Below, in pieces: positions 37,015 through 46,742 of a stretch of 64,000 nt of DNA; position 1 is the stretch's first letter; every line of letters begins with the position of its first letter. The notes below the pieces were generated by a model. That model saw only the letters and a list, made by a program, of their open reading frames with translations, had not been told where the DNA came from and made no database searches. Origin of the DNA: a virus; IMG/VR virus record IMGVR_UViG_3300006484_001465, positions 45,444 through 109,443 of that record; one strand, written 5' to 3'. The position numbers were made by a program, and so were the translations under genes.

Positions 37015-37880
37015 TGGAAACTAAAAAAATAAAAATATTATTAGAAGATTATATTAGTAAAAATCCAGATAGCGGTTATGGTTCAATAACTGCAACATCT
37101 TTTAACGTTAATATATTTTTAACGCAAGAACTTAAAGATATTGGTAAGTTTATGGATTTTCCATATATTACTTTTGATAAAAATGCATCAACATTAACTT
37201 ACGCACCAATACCAGAAAAATTAAATTATTACGGTGGTGGTAATTTTAACTTTATCACTCAACAAGGAGCAAACTTTTTCCCAAGTGGTACTAATTTTAG
37301 TGATGTTAGATATAAAAACAGAATTGTTTCAGATTATTTTACTAATAATATAATTGTAACTGGATTAACTGAAGATAGGTTAGAAAATGTTAGTAGTTAT
37401 GGTTATACTGGTAATACTAAATATATACCAGGTTTTGATTTAGAAAAAGGTATTTATTTTAACTATGTTAATTCAATGGTAAGTGGAATAACTAGAGTTA
37501 TTAGTTTAAATGACTTCAACCCAATAATTTATACTGAGGATGCTAAATTAAATGACCCAAATTTGGGTACAACATTACAGGGTGATGGTATTTTATTTAA
37601 AACTTATTCAGGTAGCACAAGACTTGATAATATTAACGAAATACCAATAACCCAGATGTATTATCATGGTCAAGGTACTAATAAAACTAATTCTAGTTTA
37701 TCAGCATTGACTATTGAAGAATATTTATTACATATAACAGAGACACCAAAAGTACAAAACGAACTATTTATAGATAGAGGTGCAACAACAGTAATACAAA
37801 GCCATTTACAATTGGGTGAAGTATCATCGTTGGGTGACCTAATAAATTACGGAAACGGATATTATAATATATTAACATAA
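37014..37880 (+). CDS. Structural (tail) protein, 288 aa
   Basis: The ATG overlaps the previous stop (TAATG). The 288-residue product starts METKKIKILLEDYISKNPDS, then is Asn/Thr/Tyr/Gly-rich with alternating strands, as in tail accessory proteins. VNIFLTQELKDIGKFMDFPY and GGNFNFITQQGANFFPSGTN are distinctive segments but match no family I know. There is no membrane segment or enzymatic motif. It is part of the overlapping set 34386-38798, probably a functional group in baseplate or fibre assembly. Confidence 0.6.
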   Translation: METKKIKILLEDYISKNPDSGYGSITATSFNVNIFLTQELKDIGKFMDFPYITFDKNASTLTYAPIPEKLNYYGGGNFNFITQQGANFFPSGTNFSDVRYKNRIVSDYFTNNIIVTGLTEDRLENVSSYGYTGNTKYIPGFDLEKGIYFNYVNSMVSGITRVISLNDFNPIIYTEDAKLNDPNLGTTLQGDGILFKTYSGSTRLDNINEIPITQMYYHGQGTNKTNSSLSALTIEEYLLHITETPKVQNELFIDRGATTVIQSHLQLGEVSSLGDLINYGNGYYNILT

Positions 37881-37886
37881 AAAGAC

Positions 37887-38798
37887 ATGGCAACAGGAGC
37901 ATACGGTATAGTTAGACCAGCAGACGTTAACCCTAGTGATGTAGAAATTACAGTTTTCTACTCACCAAATAGGAATATACAAACTACTAGAAGTTTTAAA
38001 TTAGCATCTTCTAATTTAATTCAAATAGACAACCCAAATAAAACTGGTATTGGTTTTGAAATTTTTGGCGGGTTATATACATTAAAATTACCACTTGGTG
38101 ATTTTGGTGCTGTAGGTATTTATACAATTGCAATAAAACCAGTTGAAATAAGAACAACAATTGTGGATTGTGGTGTATTATCATCATCACCAGATATAAA
38201 AGGTATTGTACTTGATGGTTCCGACCCAGCTATTTCAGCATTTGCTGATAAATTTGAAAATAATAATTTAGCTGGTTATAGAATTGAATATCTAACACCA
38301 AATCCAAGTTCTACTGATTTAAAACTTAGAAATTTCTTTAGAGTTGTTACCTCAAACAATAGAGCTGAACCAGTCAACCAAAATTTAACAAATGCTAATC
38401 AAAAAGCAATTAGATATAGATTTAATGACAATTCAACATTAGTTTTTTGTACTGTATCACCTAGTTCAGAATCGAACGTTACACCGAATGTATTCCCATT
38501 TATAGGTCAACCAAATCAAGAAATTATAATAACCAATACTTATTTTAATCCATTTGTATTGGAAGTTGAAGTTGTTGAACATGATATAGAAACATTAGCT
38601 ATTGGTCTATTTGGAAATCAAAGTAAATCGCTTGAAGATGGAGTTTATACATTATATAATTTTAATAATGATATTTATAAACAATACAATCTTTATGAGA
38701 TTAAAGATAGATTTACAGGTAAACCGTTGTATGAAATTAAAGAACAAAAAGTGAATATTGATTTCACCAAAGTTTTTAATGATATTAGTAATGTTTAA
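37887..38798 (+). CDS. Structural (tail) protein, 303 aa
   Basis: A 303-residue protein six bases after the previous gene. The start MATGAYGIVRPADVNPSDVE is followed by IEITVFYSP-like strands and a beta-sandwich-like N-terminal domain (LYTLKLPLGDFGAVGIYTIA). The middle and C-terminal parts (VFPFIGQPNQEIIITNTYFN, then LEDGVYTLYNFNNDIYKQYN) look like further strands. It ends with a charged helix (INEIKEQKVNIDF-like region). No family is recognised; tail role is inferred from context. It ends eight bases before the 1063-aa tail protein. Confidence 0.6.
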   Translation: MATGAYGIVRPADVNPSDVEITVFYSPNRNIQTTRSFKLASSNLIQIDNPNKTGIGFEIFGGLYTLKLPLGDFGAVGIYTIAIKPVEIRTTIVDCGVLSSSPDIKGIVLDGSDPAISAFADKFENNNLAGYRIEYLTPNPSSTDLKLRNFFRVVTSNNRAEPVNQNLTNANQKAIRYRFNDNSTLVFCTVSPSSESNVTPNVFPFIGQPNQEIIITNTYFNPFVLEVEVVEHDIETLAIGLFGNQSKSLEDGVYTLYNFNNDIYKQYNLYEIKDRFTGKPLYEIKEQKVNIDFTKVFNDISNV

Positions 38799-38806
38799 TT
38801 ATAGAA

Positions 38807-41800
38807 ATGGCTGAAAACGATAAAATAAAAGTAGTTGGGTATGCCCAAAGAGTTTTTTACAATAATGGTATAGAATATAGAAATTTTACACCAGATTTAG
38901 TGGGGAATCAAATTACTAGTGATAGTAATACCGCATTATTCACATATGGTAATTTTGCTATAACAAAAAATACCGAAGGTAGGGATGTTATTAATTACCC
39001 TAGTAAACCTTATAGTGATTTCCTTACGTTAGATAGTATTGGTGGAACATCAGAAGTTATTGATTTAGTATTTAGTGCAAATGTTAATATCAAGTTAAAT
39101 ATTGATAATACAAAATTATCAAATTTTGCATATTTTGGGTCATCAACTGAATTCATGAGAGTCACATTAGAATCCATAATTACAAAGTGGCCAGCATCTA
39201 TACATGTCAAACCTATAGATAATCAAACATATGATGGGGTATACACTATTGAAAACTATACTTATAATTTCTATAATAACACCTCTAATTTTAAAGTTAA
39301 AACTAATACATTCGCTAATAATTATGATGTTATATACAACACTGGTGGTATATTATTAAACACATATGGTAATGAATTAAGAAATTTAGTTGTAAATTAT
39401 AGTAGTTATAACATTTTATATAATAATGAGGAATATCGAATATTAAATTTTACTGGCTCAACAAATTTGTATGATGATTATGTAATGATTCTTGTTAATG
39501 GTAACCCATTCCCAACAGCGGTTAATCAACCACAATATATAACATATCATATAAAACCAAATAATACTGAAGGTGAAAAATTCTTTGCGGGTTTAGAACC
39601 ATTTGAAGATTATTTATTAAATAGATTAACAACACCCAAATACAAATCAACGTTTGATTATCAATATTTAACTGATACTGGACTTATATATAATACTAGC
39701 ACAAGTGTAGTTTGGCCGACAAGTGACGGTTATAATTTAGATTTTAGTACAAATGCATATGTAAATTATGTAAATGAATTATTAAAAATTTGTATATCAA
39801 CAGATGAAACACATTCAGACTTAATGAGCAGATTTTTAGTGAGTGAATCAATTTCAAATTTTGATACCATACCTAGATGTGATGGTACTGAAGAAGAAAC
39901 TTCTGGTCAAAAAATGAACAAAACATTAAAAATATACGGTAGAGAATTTGATGAAGTTAAAAAATATATAGATGGTATTGCATATGCTAATAATGTTAGT
40001 TATGATAAGAAAAACAATGCACCTGACCAAATGATTAAATATATTGCCAGAGTTATGGGTTGGCAATTAACTAGTTCAGTTATTGAAAATGATTTATTAA
40101 AAGCATATTTAAATGTACCAGCACCATCTTATTCTGGTTATAGTCGTGGTTTAACAGCAGCTGAGGCTGAAATTGAATTATGGAGAAGACTTATATTAAA
40201 CTCAGCTTGGTTATTCAAATCTAAAGGGACTAGAAAAGCTGTTGAATTCTTATTTAAATTTATTGGTGCTCCAGAAGGTTTAATAAACTTGAATGAGTAT
40301 ATATATGCCGCAAAAAATAAAATAGATATTGATTCATTTGAATCAGTATTATTAGAAAATAATTATGATACTGATTTAATATCTTATAATGTTGATTCAG
40401 ACGGATTCCCAAAAACAATAGCTGACACACCAACAATGTATTTTCAAAAAGGTGGTTTATGGTATAGAGAAACTGGTGGGGCAAATGCTGCGACTCAAAT
40501 CAATCAAGGTAATAACCCACACATCGGACCTTATGATGGTGGTGTTGAATATATAAACCAATTTAGAAGTTTATTACCTGATTTTCAACCAACTGTGTTA
40601 ACAACATCAACATTTACAACAAGTGTAGTTGAGTTGTTTACAAATTATAATAATGGTTTAATAAACAATTATAGTGGTGATACCTATGTGGGTATTGAAA
40701 CATATTCTGGTGTTACATTAGATGATTGTTTCTTATATGTTGCTGATATAATAAGTGACCCACACCCAACAGCGGAATTAACTGATTGTGGTTGTGATTT
40801 ACCAACTGAAGATTTATCATTAATTATTGATATTAAACGAGATGAATTAACAGAAGCTGAGCAATTTAATAATTGTAGTATAAGAATTAGTGGTTATACA
40901 TATGTTGATAGTACAAATACTAATTTCTATAATACACCATATGTCTTTAATTGGAATTATTTAACATATAATGTTGATGGTTCATTAAATAGTCAATATT
41001 ACGTTTCACCATTTATATCACCAACTTGTTGTAATAATATAGTTAACGGTGCATCATATTTATATGATGAATACATTATTAACTCAACAACTGGTAAACC
41101 AACACTATCAAATAGTGGTTATATTTGCTGCAAAGCCCCAACTATTAACCCAACACCAATACCAACAGGAACTCACGCAACATTTACAAACTTTGGTTTT
41201 ACAACACCAGCAACACCAGCAACACCAAAAACACTAGTATTATCACCAACGGTTCAAGTATCAGCAGAATCATCGATTAAAGGTGATTCAACCGTACCAG
41301 CTTATAGGGGTAAGGGTTGTGGTTGTTATATAGGTTGTCAATGGCGATTGGCTGGACCATTATTAGGTCAGATGTATACAACAAATAATGAAATGTATTT
41401 GAAATTTGTAACACCACAAAATAACTGGGGAACAACTGGAACACCACAATATAGAGTTACTGTTCAATCAGATTCATGTTTTTGTCCACTAAACTATACA
41501 ATACCCCAAAGTATTTTAGACCCATATACAAATAAAATTGGATATGCTTGTAGATTAACAGCTACAGGTAAAGCGGTATTAACATTGGCTCAAGCAAATG
41601 CAACTTACGGAACAAATAATAGCTTATTATATCAATTATTTTATCAAAAATCTATTGGCTTAATTGGGTGTACAGGAACAAATCCAGCACCATTATGTAA
41701 TATATCATTAGGACCAATACCTAGAATAGTAACTAAAGTTAGTGATATAAATGTTTCAGTACCACAAATATCAAATGGTGTAGGACCATATGCTTATTTA

Positions 41801-41998
41801 TGGGAAATTATAACACAAACTGGTAAATATTCTAATTATGGATTTTTAACTAGTAATACATCAGCAGCGCCACAAATTGGACCAATAAATGCAACAACGG
41901 TTAATTTAACAAATGGTACTTTTGAAATTAAATTAACAGTAACTGACTCAAAAGGTTGTAAGGCTAGTACAAATGCTACATATATTGCAACTGTTTAA
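38807..41998 (+). CDS. Large tail protein with C-terminal PKD-like domain
   Basis: A 1063-residue protein. Around residues 450-500 the segment AEIELWRRLILNSAWLFKSK followed by GTRKAVEFLFKFIGAPEGLI resembles the 'W..LL.NL..I.K.KGT..S...LL...G.P' block found in many tail/baseplate proteins of large phages. Further on are cysteine-rich stretches (DCGCDLPTED, CCNNIVNG, GCGCYIGCQW) suggesting disulphide- or metal-stabilised modules. A Pro/Thr-rich linker sits near residue 800. The last ~90 residues (GPYAYLWEIITQTG, then FEIKLTVTDSKGCKASTNAT) are PKD-like, an Ig-type fold common in surface adhesins. It is probably a fibre or baseplate arm in contact with the host surface. Confidence 0.65.
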   Translation: MAENDKIKVVGYAQRVFYNNGIEYRNFTPDLVGNQITSDSNTALFTYGNFAITKNTEGRDVINYPSKPYSDFLTLDSIGGTSEVIDLVFSANVNIKLNIDNTKLSNFAYFGSSTEFMRVTLESIITKWPASIHVKPIDNQTYDGVYTIENYTYNFYNNTSNFKVKTNTFANNYDVIYNTGGILLNTYGNELRNLVVNYSSYNILYNNEEYRILNFTGSTNLYDDYVMILVNGNPFPTAVNQPQYITYHIKPNNTEGEKFFAGLEPFEDYLLNRLTTPKYKSTFDYQYLTDTGLIYNTSTSVVWPTSDGYNLDFSTNAYVNYVNELLKICISTDETHSDLMSRFLVSESISNFDTIPRCDGTEEETSGQKMNKTLKIYGREFDEVKKYIDGIAYANNVSYDKKNNAPDQMIKYIARVMGWQLTSSVIENDLLKAYLNVPAPSYSGYSRGLTAAEAEIELWRRLILNSAWLFKSKGTRKAVEFLFKFIGAPEGLINLNEYIYAAKNKIDIDSFESVLLENNYDTDLISYNVDSDGFPKTIADTPTMYFQKGGLWYRETGGANAATQINQGNNPHIGPYDGGVEYINQFRSLLPDFQPTVLTTSTFTTSVVELFTNYNNGLINNYSGDTYVGIETYSGVTLDDCFLYVADIISDPHPTAELTDCGCDLPTEDLSLIIDIKRDELTEAEQFNNCSIRISGYTYVDSTNTNFYNTPYVFNWNYLTYNVDGSLNSQYYVSPFISPTCCNNIVNGASYLYDEYIINSTTGKPTLSNSGYICCKAPTINPTPIPTGTHATFTNFGFTTPATPATPKTLVLSPTVQVSAESSIKGDSTVPAYRGKGCGCYIGCQWRLAGPLLGQMYTTNNEMYLKFVTPQNNWGTTGTPQYRVTVQSDSCFCPLNYTIPQSILDPYTNKIGYACRLTATGKAVLTLAQANATYGTNNSLLYQLFYQKSIGLIGCTGTNPAPLCNISLGPIPRIVTKVSDINVSVPQISNGVGPYAYLWEIITQTGKYSNYGFLTSNTSAAPQIGPINATTVNLTNGTFEIKLTVTDSKGCKASTNATYIATV

Positions 41999-42071
41999 TT
42001 TATTTTAAAAAAAAATAGATTATATTAATGAATAATTGAAAGATTGAATAATTATAATAAAGGATATATGA

Positions 42072-44948
42072 ATGGAAACTTATAAGTGCCAACCAACAAT
42101 AGACAACCCATGTTTAACTGCTGATGAAATAGTTAATGGTGGTGGGGAAATAATGCATCAATTAGATGGGTCTGTTTCGGTATGGATTAATACTGATTCT
42201 GGCTTGGTACCATACAACAATGCAAATACTAAAATATGTTGTGAATACTTAGGGTATGTCTTTGATATTGAAAATCAAAAATGTTTATGGAGTGACCCAG
42301 TCACATGTGACACATGTGAAATGAAAATCGTTATTAACCCAAATGGTGATGATGGTGATTATTTTACTGTTAATGAAAATTCAGAGTGTTCATTAGATAT
42401 CACATTAGATTATACATTTAAATTCGACTGTTCAATTCTAGCAAGTGGTGAAACGATAAATGAAAATGCAATAGCAATAGAAAGTGATATTGAAAGTATA
42501 AATAACCAAATAGAAAGTACTCAACTTGAATGTGCAGCATTAAGTGGTGCATGTTTTGAATACAATAGTATTTATACTGCTATGTGTTATACAATACTAG
42601 TCACTAACCACGTATCTGATTATGATGCGAATCCATATTATAATTCAGTAACACGACTTAGAACTCCAGATGGTACAACTAGCGTATCAACACCACTTTC
42701 AGGTGATATGTTAGCCCTACCGTCACGTCCAACAGTATGTTGTTTAACTGAAGAAGGTTTAATAGCCTGGCAAGCGATATTAGGAGATGTTAAGTATAAT
42801 GCTTGGTTAGCATCGAATGGTTGCGATACAACGATTTATACTAATCAACAATCACAAACTTTATATACAGACGGTAACAACATTGCTTTAGAAACCAATT
42901 CACCAAATCCTTATTTTTCAGAAACAAGTGATGGTATTTGTGATAAGCAAAATGCATATGAAGAAATGTTAAGTGTTTGTGGTGAATACCAAGCATGTTT
43001 AGATATAATTGCTGAATTACAAACTCAACTTGGAGATTTACAAAATGAATTAGCAAATTTAGAAACTGAAGGTGTTTTATGTAATGACCCTATTGCTAAT
43101 TTAGAGAACTTTACAGCTTCTTTCTCGTTAGATGTTGAAACTGACACACCAATGTTATATGAAACCGTATATGAAGAACAAATATTTGGTATTGGTGAGG
43201 GTAATCTAATGCAATACATAATTGATAGTGGTGGGTTAACAGGTATTATAATTAGTGGTGAAACTGGTGTTTTACCAGGTTTTTCAGTTGAAACAACATG
43301 TACTTATGATGAGATTTGCAAATCTAAACGTGATGAATTTATAAGACAATTATATTTAACAGAATATTTACCAAATTTTGGTGCCCCAGAAAATAATTTA
43401 GAAAATACTGAGTTATTACAATTAATGGGTGGTTGGTATAATTCAGCTTGGCTAAGCTATGGTGTAACAATCAATGACCCAGCGGTTATTGAACAGATAA
43501 AAAATAAAAAGATAAGAATTAGCATCAAGGTTAATACATGTTGTTTAGATTTTGCACTTTTATTAGATAAAATAAAGGTAACACAAAATTGTGAATCAAT
43601 TGATAATACCTTTATTAAAATATCAAAACCTTTTGGGTTTGAACTTGAAAAATTTGTTGACAATAAGAAATCTTGGGTATCGAATGAATTACCAGAGAAA
43701 AGATTACATCTATTAGATTGGAGAAATACTGAATACCCAATCAATGACCATAGGTTAGCTATTAACACAAAGGAAATTGATTTAAATATTGACCCAGCTA
43801 AAGCAATTGAGGGTGATGTATTTAAGTATGCATATAATAACCCATGTGTACTTGATTATACAGGTAGTAGTATAAGTTTATCTGGATATTGTGGTGGTGA
43901 TTATACTGATATCAGCTCAAAACTAATGACACCATTATCCGAAGTTAATACTGTTGAAGAATTTGAAAGAATAGTATATAGTGAATTAATAGATGCGAAA
44001 ACTAGACAAAGTATTACAGCGTATCCATTACTTAGGTTATTATATGAAAGGTATTTAAGTAATACACTTTGTAACGGCATTAGTAATGGATATAATTATG
44101 ATTCAATGCAAAATATATCACAATTAGTTGGTGATTATTGGGTTGATTTAATTGAACAGTTTGTACCAGCCACAACTATTTGGGGTTCTACATTTATTTA
44201 TAGAAATAGTGTTTTTGATACTCAAAAATATGCATATAAAAGCAATACATTATGGTTATGTGAAAACCCATCACCTTATTTTCCGTTTTCAGCAATCAGT
44301 AGTGATTGTAACACACAAGTAATTAAAGTCGATTTATCAAGTGACACCCCACCAGCAAGTGGTTCAACACCTTTTGATAGTACTAATTTCTTTAGCTGTA
44401 ATCAATATACCTATTGTGATTGCGTGTGGACAATGACTAATTATTGTGATTCAGAATTTATAGGTAGAATAATTGGTGATGAAGAATATCAAGCATACTG
44501 TGAAGATAATTTAATGATTGGAGAAGTACCATTATACATGAGTTTAATAACAGTACCTGGTTGTAATGCATTTAATCAAACTTGGGATTCAATTAATCGA
44601 ATTTTTAGTCAAACATTAAAAATAACAGACACATCATTTGTACCAGTAACAACGGAATATAATTATGATGTTATACCATATGGTAACAATATGGATGGTA
44701 TCACTATATCAGTTATAAAATTAGATACTAATACAATTAGATTAGATTGGACTATACCATTAGCCTCAATGGACCCACTAGCAACACCATGTTCTGGTTA
44801 TTATACAAATTATAGTCAAACAACAAGTATCCCACCACTAGACTTACCGAATTGGGATGTTGTACCTATAGTTATAGTTACAGAACCAGAATTTAATTGT
44901 GAAATAAGTAGATTATTCATATATCGAAATAATAATAACCATATATAA
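42072..44948 (+). CDS. Large cysteine-rich tail/fibre protein, 958 aa
   Basis: The start is ATG 42072; an upstream ATG at 42068 is closed after five codons. The 958-residue product has many paired cysteines (CCEYLGY, TCDTCEMK, CCLTEEG, CDCVWTMTNYC). A coiled coil lies near residue 320 (LDIIAELQTQLGDLQNELAN). A central block, VTINDPAVIEQIKNKKIRIS then LHLLDWRNTEYPINDHRLAI, looks conserved and structural. The C-terminal part is strand-rich. No catalytic motif is seen. The A-rich 73-base gap before it holds no clear promoter, so it is probably read through from the gp6 region. A host-contacting fibre or baseplate decoration is the best guess. Confidence 0.6.
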   Translation: METYKCQPTIDNPCLTADEIVNGGGEIMHQLDGSVSVWINTDSGLVPYNNANTKICCEYLGYVFDIENQKCLWSDPVTCDTCEMKIVINPNGDDGDYFTVNENSECSLDITLDYTFKFDCSILASGETINENAIAIESDIESINNQIESTQLECAALSGACFEYNSIYTAMCYTILVTNHVSDYDANPYYNSVTRLRTPDGTTSVSTPLSGDMLALPSRPTVCCLTEEGLIAWQAILGDVKYNAWLASNGCDTTIYTNQQSQTLYTDGNNIALETNSPNPYFSETSDGICDKQNAYEEMLSVCGEYQACLDIIAELQTQLGDLQNELANLETEGVLCNDPIANLENFTASFSLDVETDTPMLYETVYEEQIFGIGEGNLMQYIIDSGGLTGIIISGETGVLPGFSVETTCTYDEICKSKRDEFIRQLYLTEYLPNFGAPENNLENTELLQLMGGWYNSAWLSYGVTINDPAVIEQIKNKKIRISIKVNTCCLDFALLLDKIKVTQNCESIDNTFIKISKPFGFELEKFVDNKKSWVSNELPEKRLHLLDWRNTEYPINDHRLAINTKEIDLNIDPAKAIEGDVFKYAYNNPCVLDYTGSSISLSGYCGGDYTDISSKLMTPLSEVNTVEEFERIVYSELIDAKTRQSITAYPLLRLLYERYLSNTLCNGISNGYNYDSMQNISQLVGDYWVDLIEQFVPATTIWGSTFIYRNSVFDTQKYAYKSNTLWLCENPSPYFPFSAISSDCNTQVIKVDLSSDTPPASGSTPFDSTNFFSCNQYTYCDCVWTMTNYCDSEFIGRIIGDEEYQAYCEDNLMIGEVPLYMSLITVPGCNAFNQTWDSINRIFSQTLKITDTSFVPVTTEYNYDVIPYGNNMDGITISVIKLDTNTIRLDWTIPLASMDPLATPCSGYYTNYSQTTSIPPLDLPNWDVVPIVIVTEPEFNCEISRLFIYRNNNNHI

Positions 44949-44949
44949 C

Positions 44950-44957
44950 TATTTATA
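44950..44957 (+). promoter_or_regulatory. TATTTATA motif before gene 44961
   Basis: TATTTATA overlaps the 12-base gap between genes and ends three bases before the ATG. If it were a promoter box the transcript would start inside the gene, so a promoter role is doubtful here; it may be chance or a translation-related A/U-rich element. Confidence 0.2.
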
Positions 44958-44960
44958 AGT

Positions 44961-45209
44961 ATGTCGATATTAATACAAAATATAAATGCAACACTAACTG
45001 AACCAATATCAGATAGTTTAATAGGGATACAGGGTGTTTCAACATCAGTGTATGATACAACTTGTAATCATATTGAAGCTCCTGGATTTGAAGCTTTTGT
45101 TTTTAATTTTTCTAAAGTAATTAGTACTGAAAATTTAACAACTAATGTTAATTATGGTTTAATAGTTAATAATAACAATACATTTAAAGAATTGAATATT
45201 TCATATTAA
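44961..45209 (+). CDS. Small structural protein, 82 aa
   Basis: An 82-residue protein (MSILIQNINATLTEPISDSL) with strand-rich composition and no recognised domain. It lies 12 bases after the 958-aa gene and its stop overlaps the next start (TAATG). Small beta proteins in such runs may cap or join fibres; no direct evidence is visible. Confidence 0.6.
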   Translation: MSILIQNINATLTEPISDSLIGIQGVSTSVYDTTCNHIEAPGFEAFVFNFSKVISTENLTTNVNYGLIVNNNNTFKELNISY

Positions 45210-46684
45210 TGAGTTACCAAGAAAGAATATATGGTCAATGTGGATTTTGTCCAGAAAGAAATCAAACTGTACACTCAGTCAATATGAGCTCTGATTTTTA
45301 TGTTTTTAACAGACCTTATTATGATATAACAGGGTCAACAAAGGTTGATTGCACCACACCACCAAATAGTGGTTTAACTAGTGGTGATACTGGGGTTTAC
45401 ATCATATCATCACAAACTGGTGTTACATTTGATTTTATATTTACAGCAAATACACAATCATTTACTGATTTAAATCAATCAAAATTTAAATACACTGTAC
45501 ATAAATATAATACTAATCTATCTGGGTTTAGTGTTAATGCGATATATACATCAGAACTTATTGAATGGTCATCTTTCAGTGCAACAAGTGCAACAACTCA
45601 AACAATACCAATAGCATCAATCAACTTAGATGGTGATTATATAGTTAAAGGTCATTATGTTAATAATATTGCAACCGAATTTGGTACTTTATTAAATGAA
45701 CAATATGATACACAAAGATATATCACTAGTGATGAATATGCTATATACCAATCTGACCGAGATTTTTATTTTGTATCACTTAAAGAAGCTGAAATACCAC
45801 AAATTGGTCAAGGTACAAATACACCATTACCCGTTGGTGCTTTTATGGTTAGTTCAATTGAATTAACTAAAAACCAAACGCAAATAATTGTTGCGGACAC
45901 ATTTCAAACATATATTGTTGCATTAAATGGACTTACATTAGCTAATTTTTATGATTATACTGTAACAACATTAACTAGTGGGTCAGTGACAACTACTATA
46001 ATACAACTGGTATCACCAGCACAATCGGGTGACATTTTAACAGTAACATATGTCTCAATAGGTAGTTCAAATGAAATTATAAATAAAATTATTGATATAT
46101 CATCACCAATTCCAAGTGGTACAACTGGTAATCAAGGTTCTAATAGTGTTTATTATAATACAACTACTAGTAAGTATGAAATCTTTGTTGATACAACACC
46201 GATTGATTCTAATGACATAATGATAACTGTCAATGGGGCCATATTAGCTAATAATATTGATTATTACCAATCAACATCTGATTTAAAAAGAATCATATTA
46301 GAAGGTGGTTTAGTAGTTGGTGATATTATTAATGTTTACTATAATGGATTTACAAATTTAGTTGGTGATATAACAACACCAGTACCAACAATATCATGGT
46401 CAATATCAACACCACCAACAAATACTGGTGGTATTTTTGTTGTTGAAGTTTCTTCAGCATCAACATTTAATATTATAACCTCAAGTGCTACCACTAAGTA
46501 TGCAGTTGGTGAACTTAATTATTACGCAACAATACCATTGAGTGGTGATTATGGTGATAATTTTTATTATAGAATTAAAAACGAGAAACAATATAACACA
46601 TTATGTAATAGTGTTGTTAAAAGTATAAAATATAGTGAAATCATACCAATAACATTAGGGATTAATTCAACTAAATCTTACTAA
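45209..46684 (+). CDS. Tail fibre-like protein with repeated beta modules, 491 aa
   Basis: A 491-residue protein. The N-terminus, MSYQERIYGQCGFCPERNQT, has a CGFC pair. The body is Thr/Ser/Asn-rich. Two related modules are visible: TYIVALNGLTLANFYDYTVT ... GDILTVTYVS, and DIMITVNGAILANNIDYYQS ... GDIINVYYNG. This 'V-x-x-N-G-x-x-L-x-x-x-x-D-Y ... GD-I-x-V-x-Y' repeat is common in phage fibre proteins. The C-terminal domain is strand-rich (TTKYAVGELNYYATIPLSGD). The gene is translationally coupled to the small gene before it. Probably a fibre or adhesin subunit. Confidence 0.65.
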   Translation: MSYQERIYGQCGFCPERNQTVHSVNMSSDFYVFNRPYYDITGSTKVDCTTPPNSGLTSGDTGVYIISSQTGVTFDFIFTANTQSFTDLNQSKFKYTVHKYNTNLSGFSVNAIYTSELIEWSSFSATSATTQTIPIASINLDGDYIVKGHYVNNIATEFGTLLNEQYDTQRYITSDEYAIYQSDRDFYFVSLKEAEIPQIGQGTNTPLPVGAFMVSSIELTKNQTQIIVADTFQTYIVALNGLTLANFYDYTVTTLTSGSVTTTIIQLVSPAQSGDILTVTYVSIGSSNEIINKIIDISSPIPSGTTGNQGSNSVYYNTTTSKYEIFVDTTPIDSNDIMITVNGAILANNIDYYQSTSDLKRIILEGGLVVGDIINVYYNGFTNLVGDITTPVPTISWSISTPPTNTGGIFVVEVSSASTFNIITSSATTKYAVGELNYYATIPLSGDYGDNFYYRIKNEKQYNTLCNSVVKSIKYSEIIPITLGINSTKSY

Positions 46685-46742
46685 TTATTTACTTTGGTGT
46701 ATTTATTATTAAAATAAAAAGAAATAAAGATATTTATAAAAT
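46685..46742 (+). promoter_or_regulatory. Intergenic gap with TATTTATT/TATTTATA motifs
   Basis: This 58-base gap holds TATTTATT near 46700 and TATTTATA at 46731-46738, the latter four bases before the ATG at 46743. The first site is better placed for a promoter. No terminator is visible. Confidence 0.35.

Noticed and set aside
41049-41237. 62-aa forward frame inside the 1063-aa tail protein
   Set aside because: Gln/His/Leu low-complexity product from frame-shifted ACA/CCA codons; no start signal.
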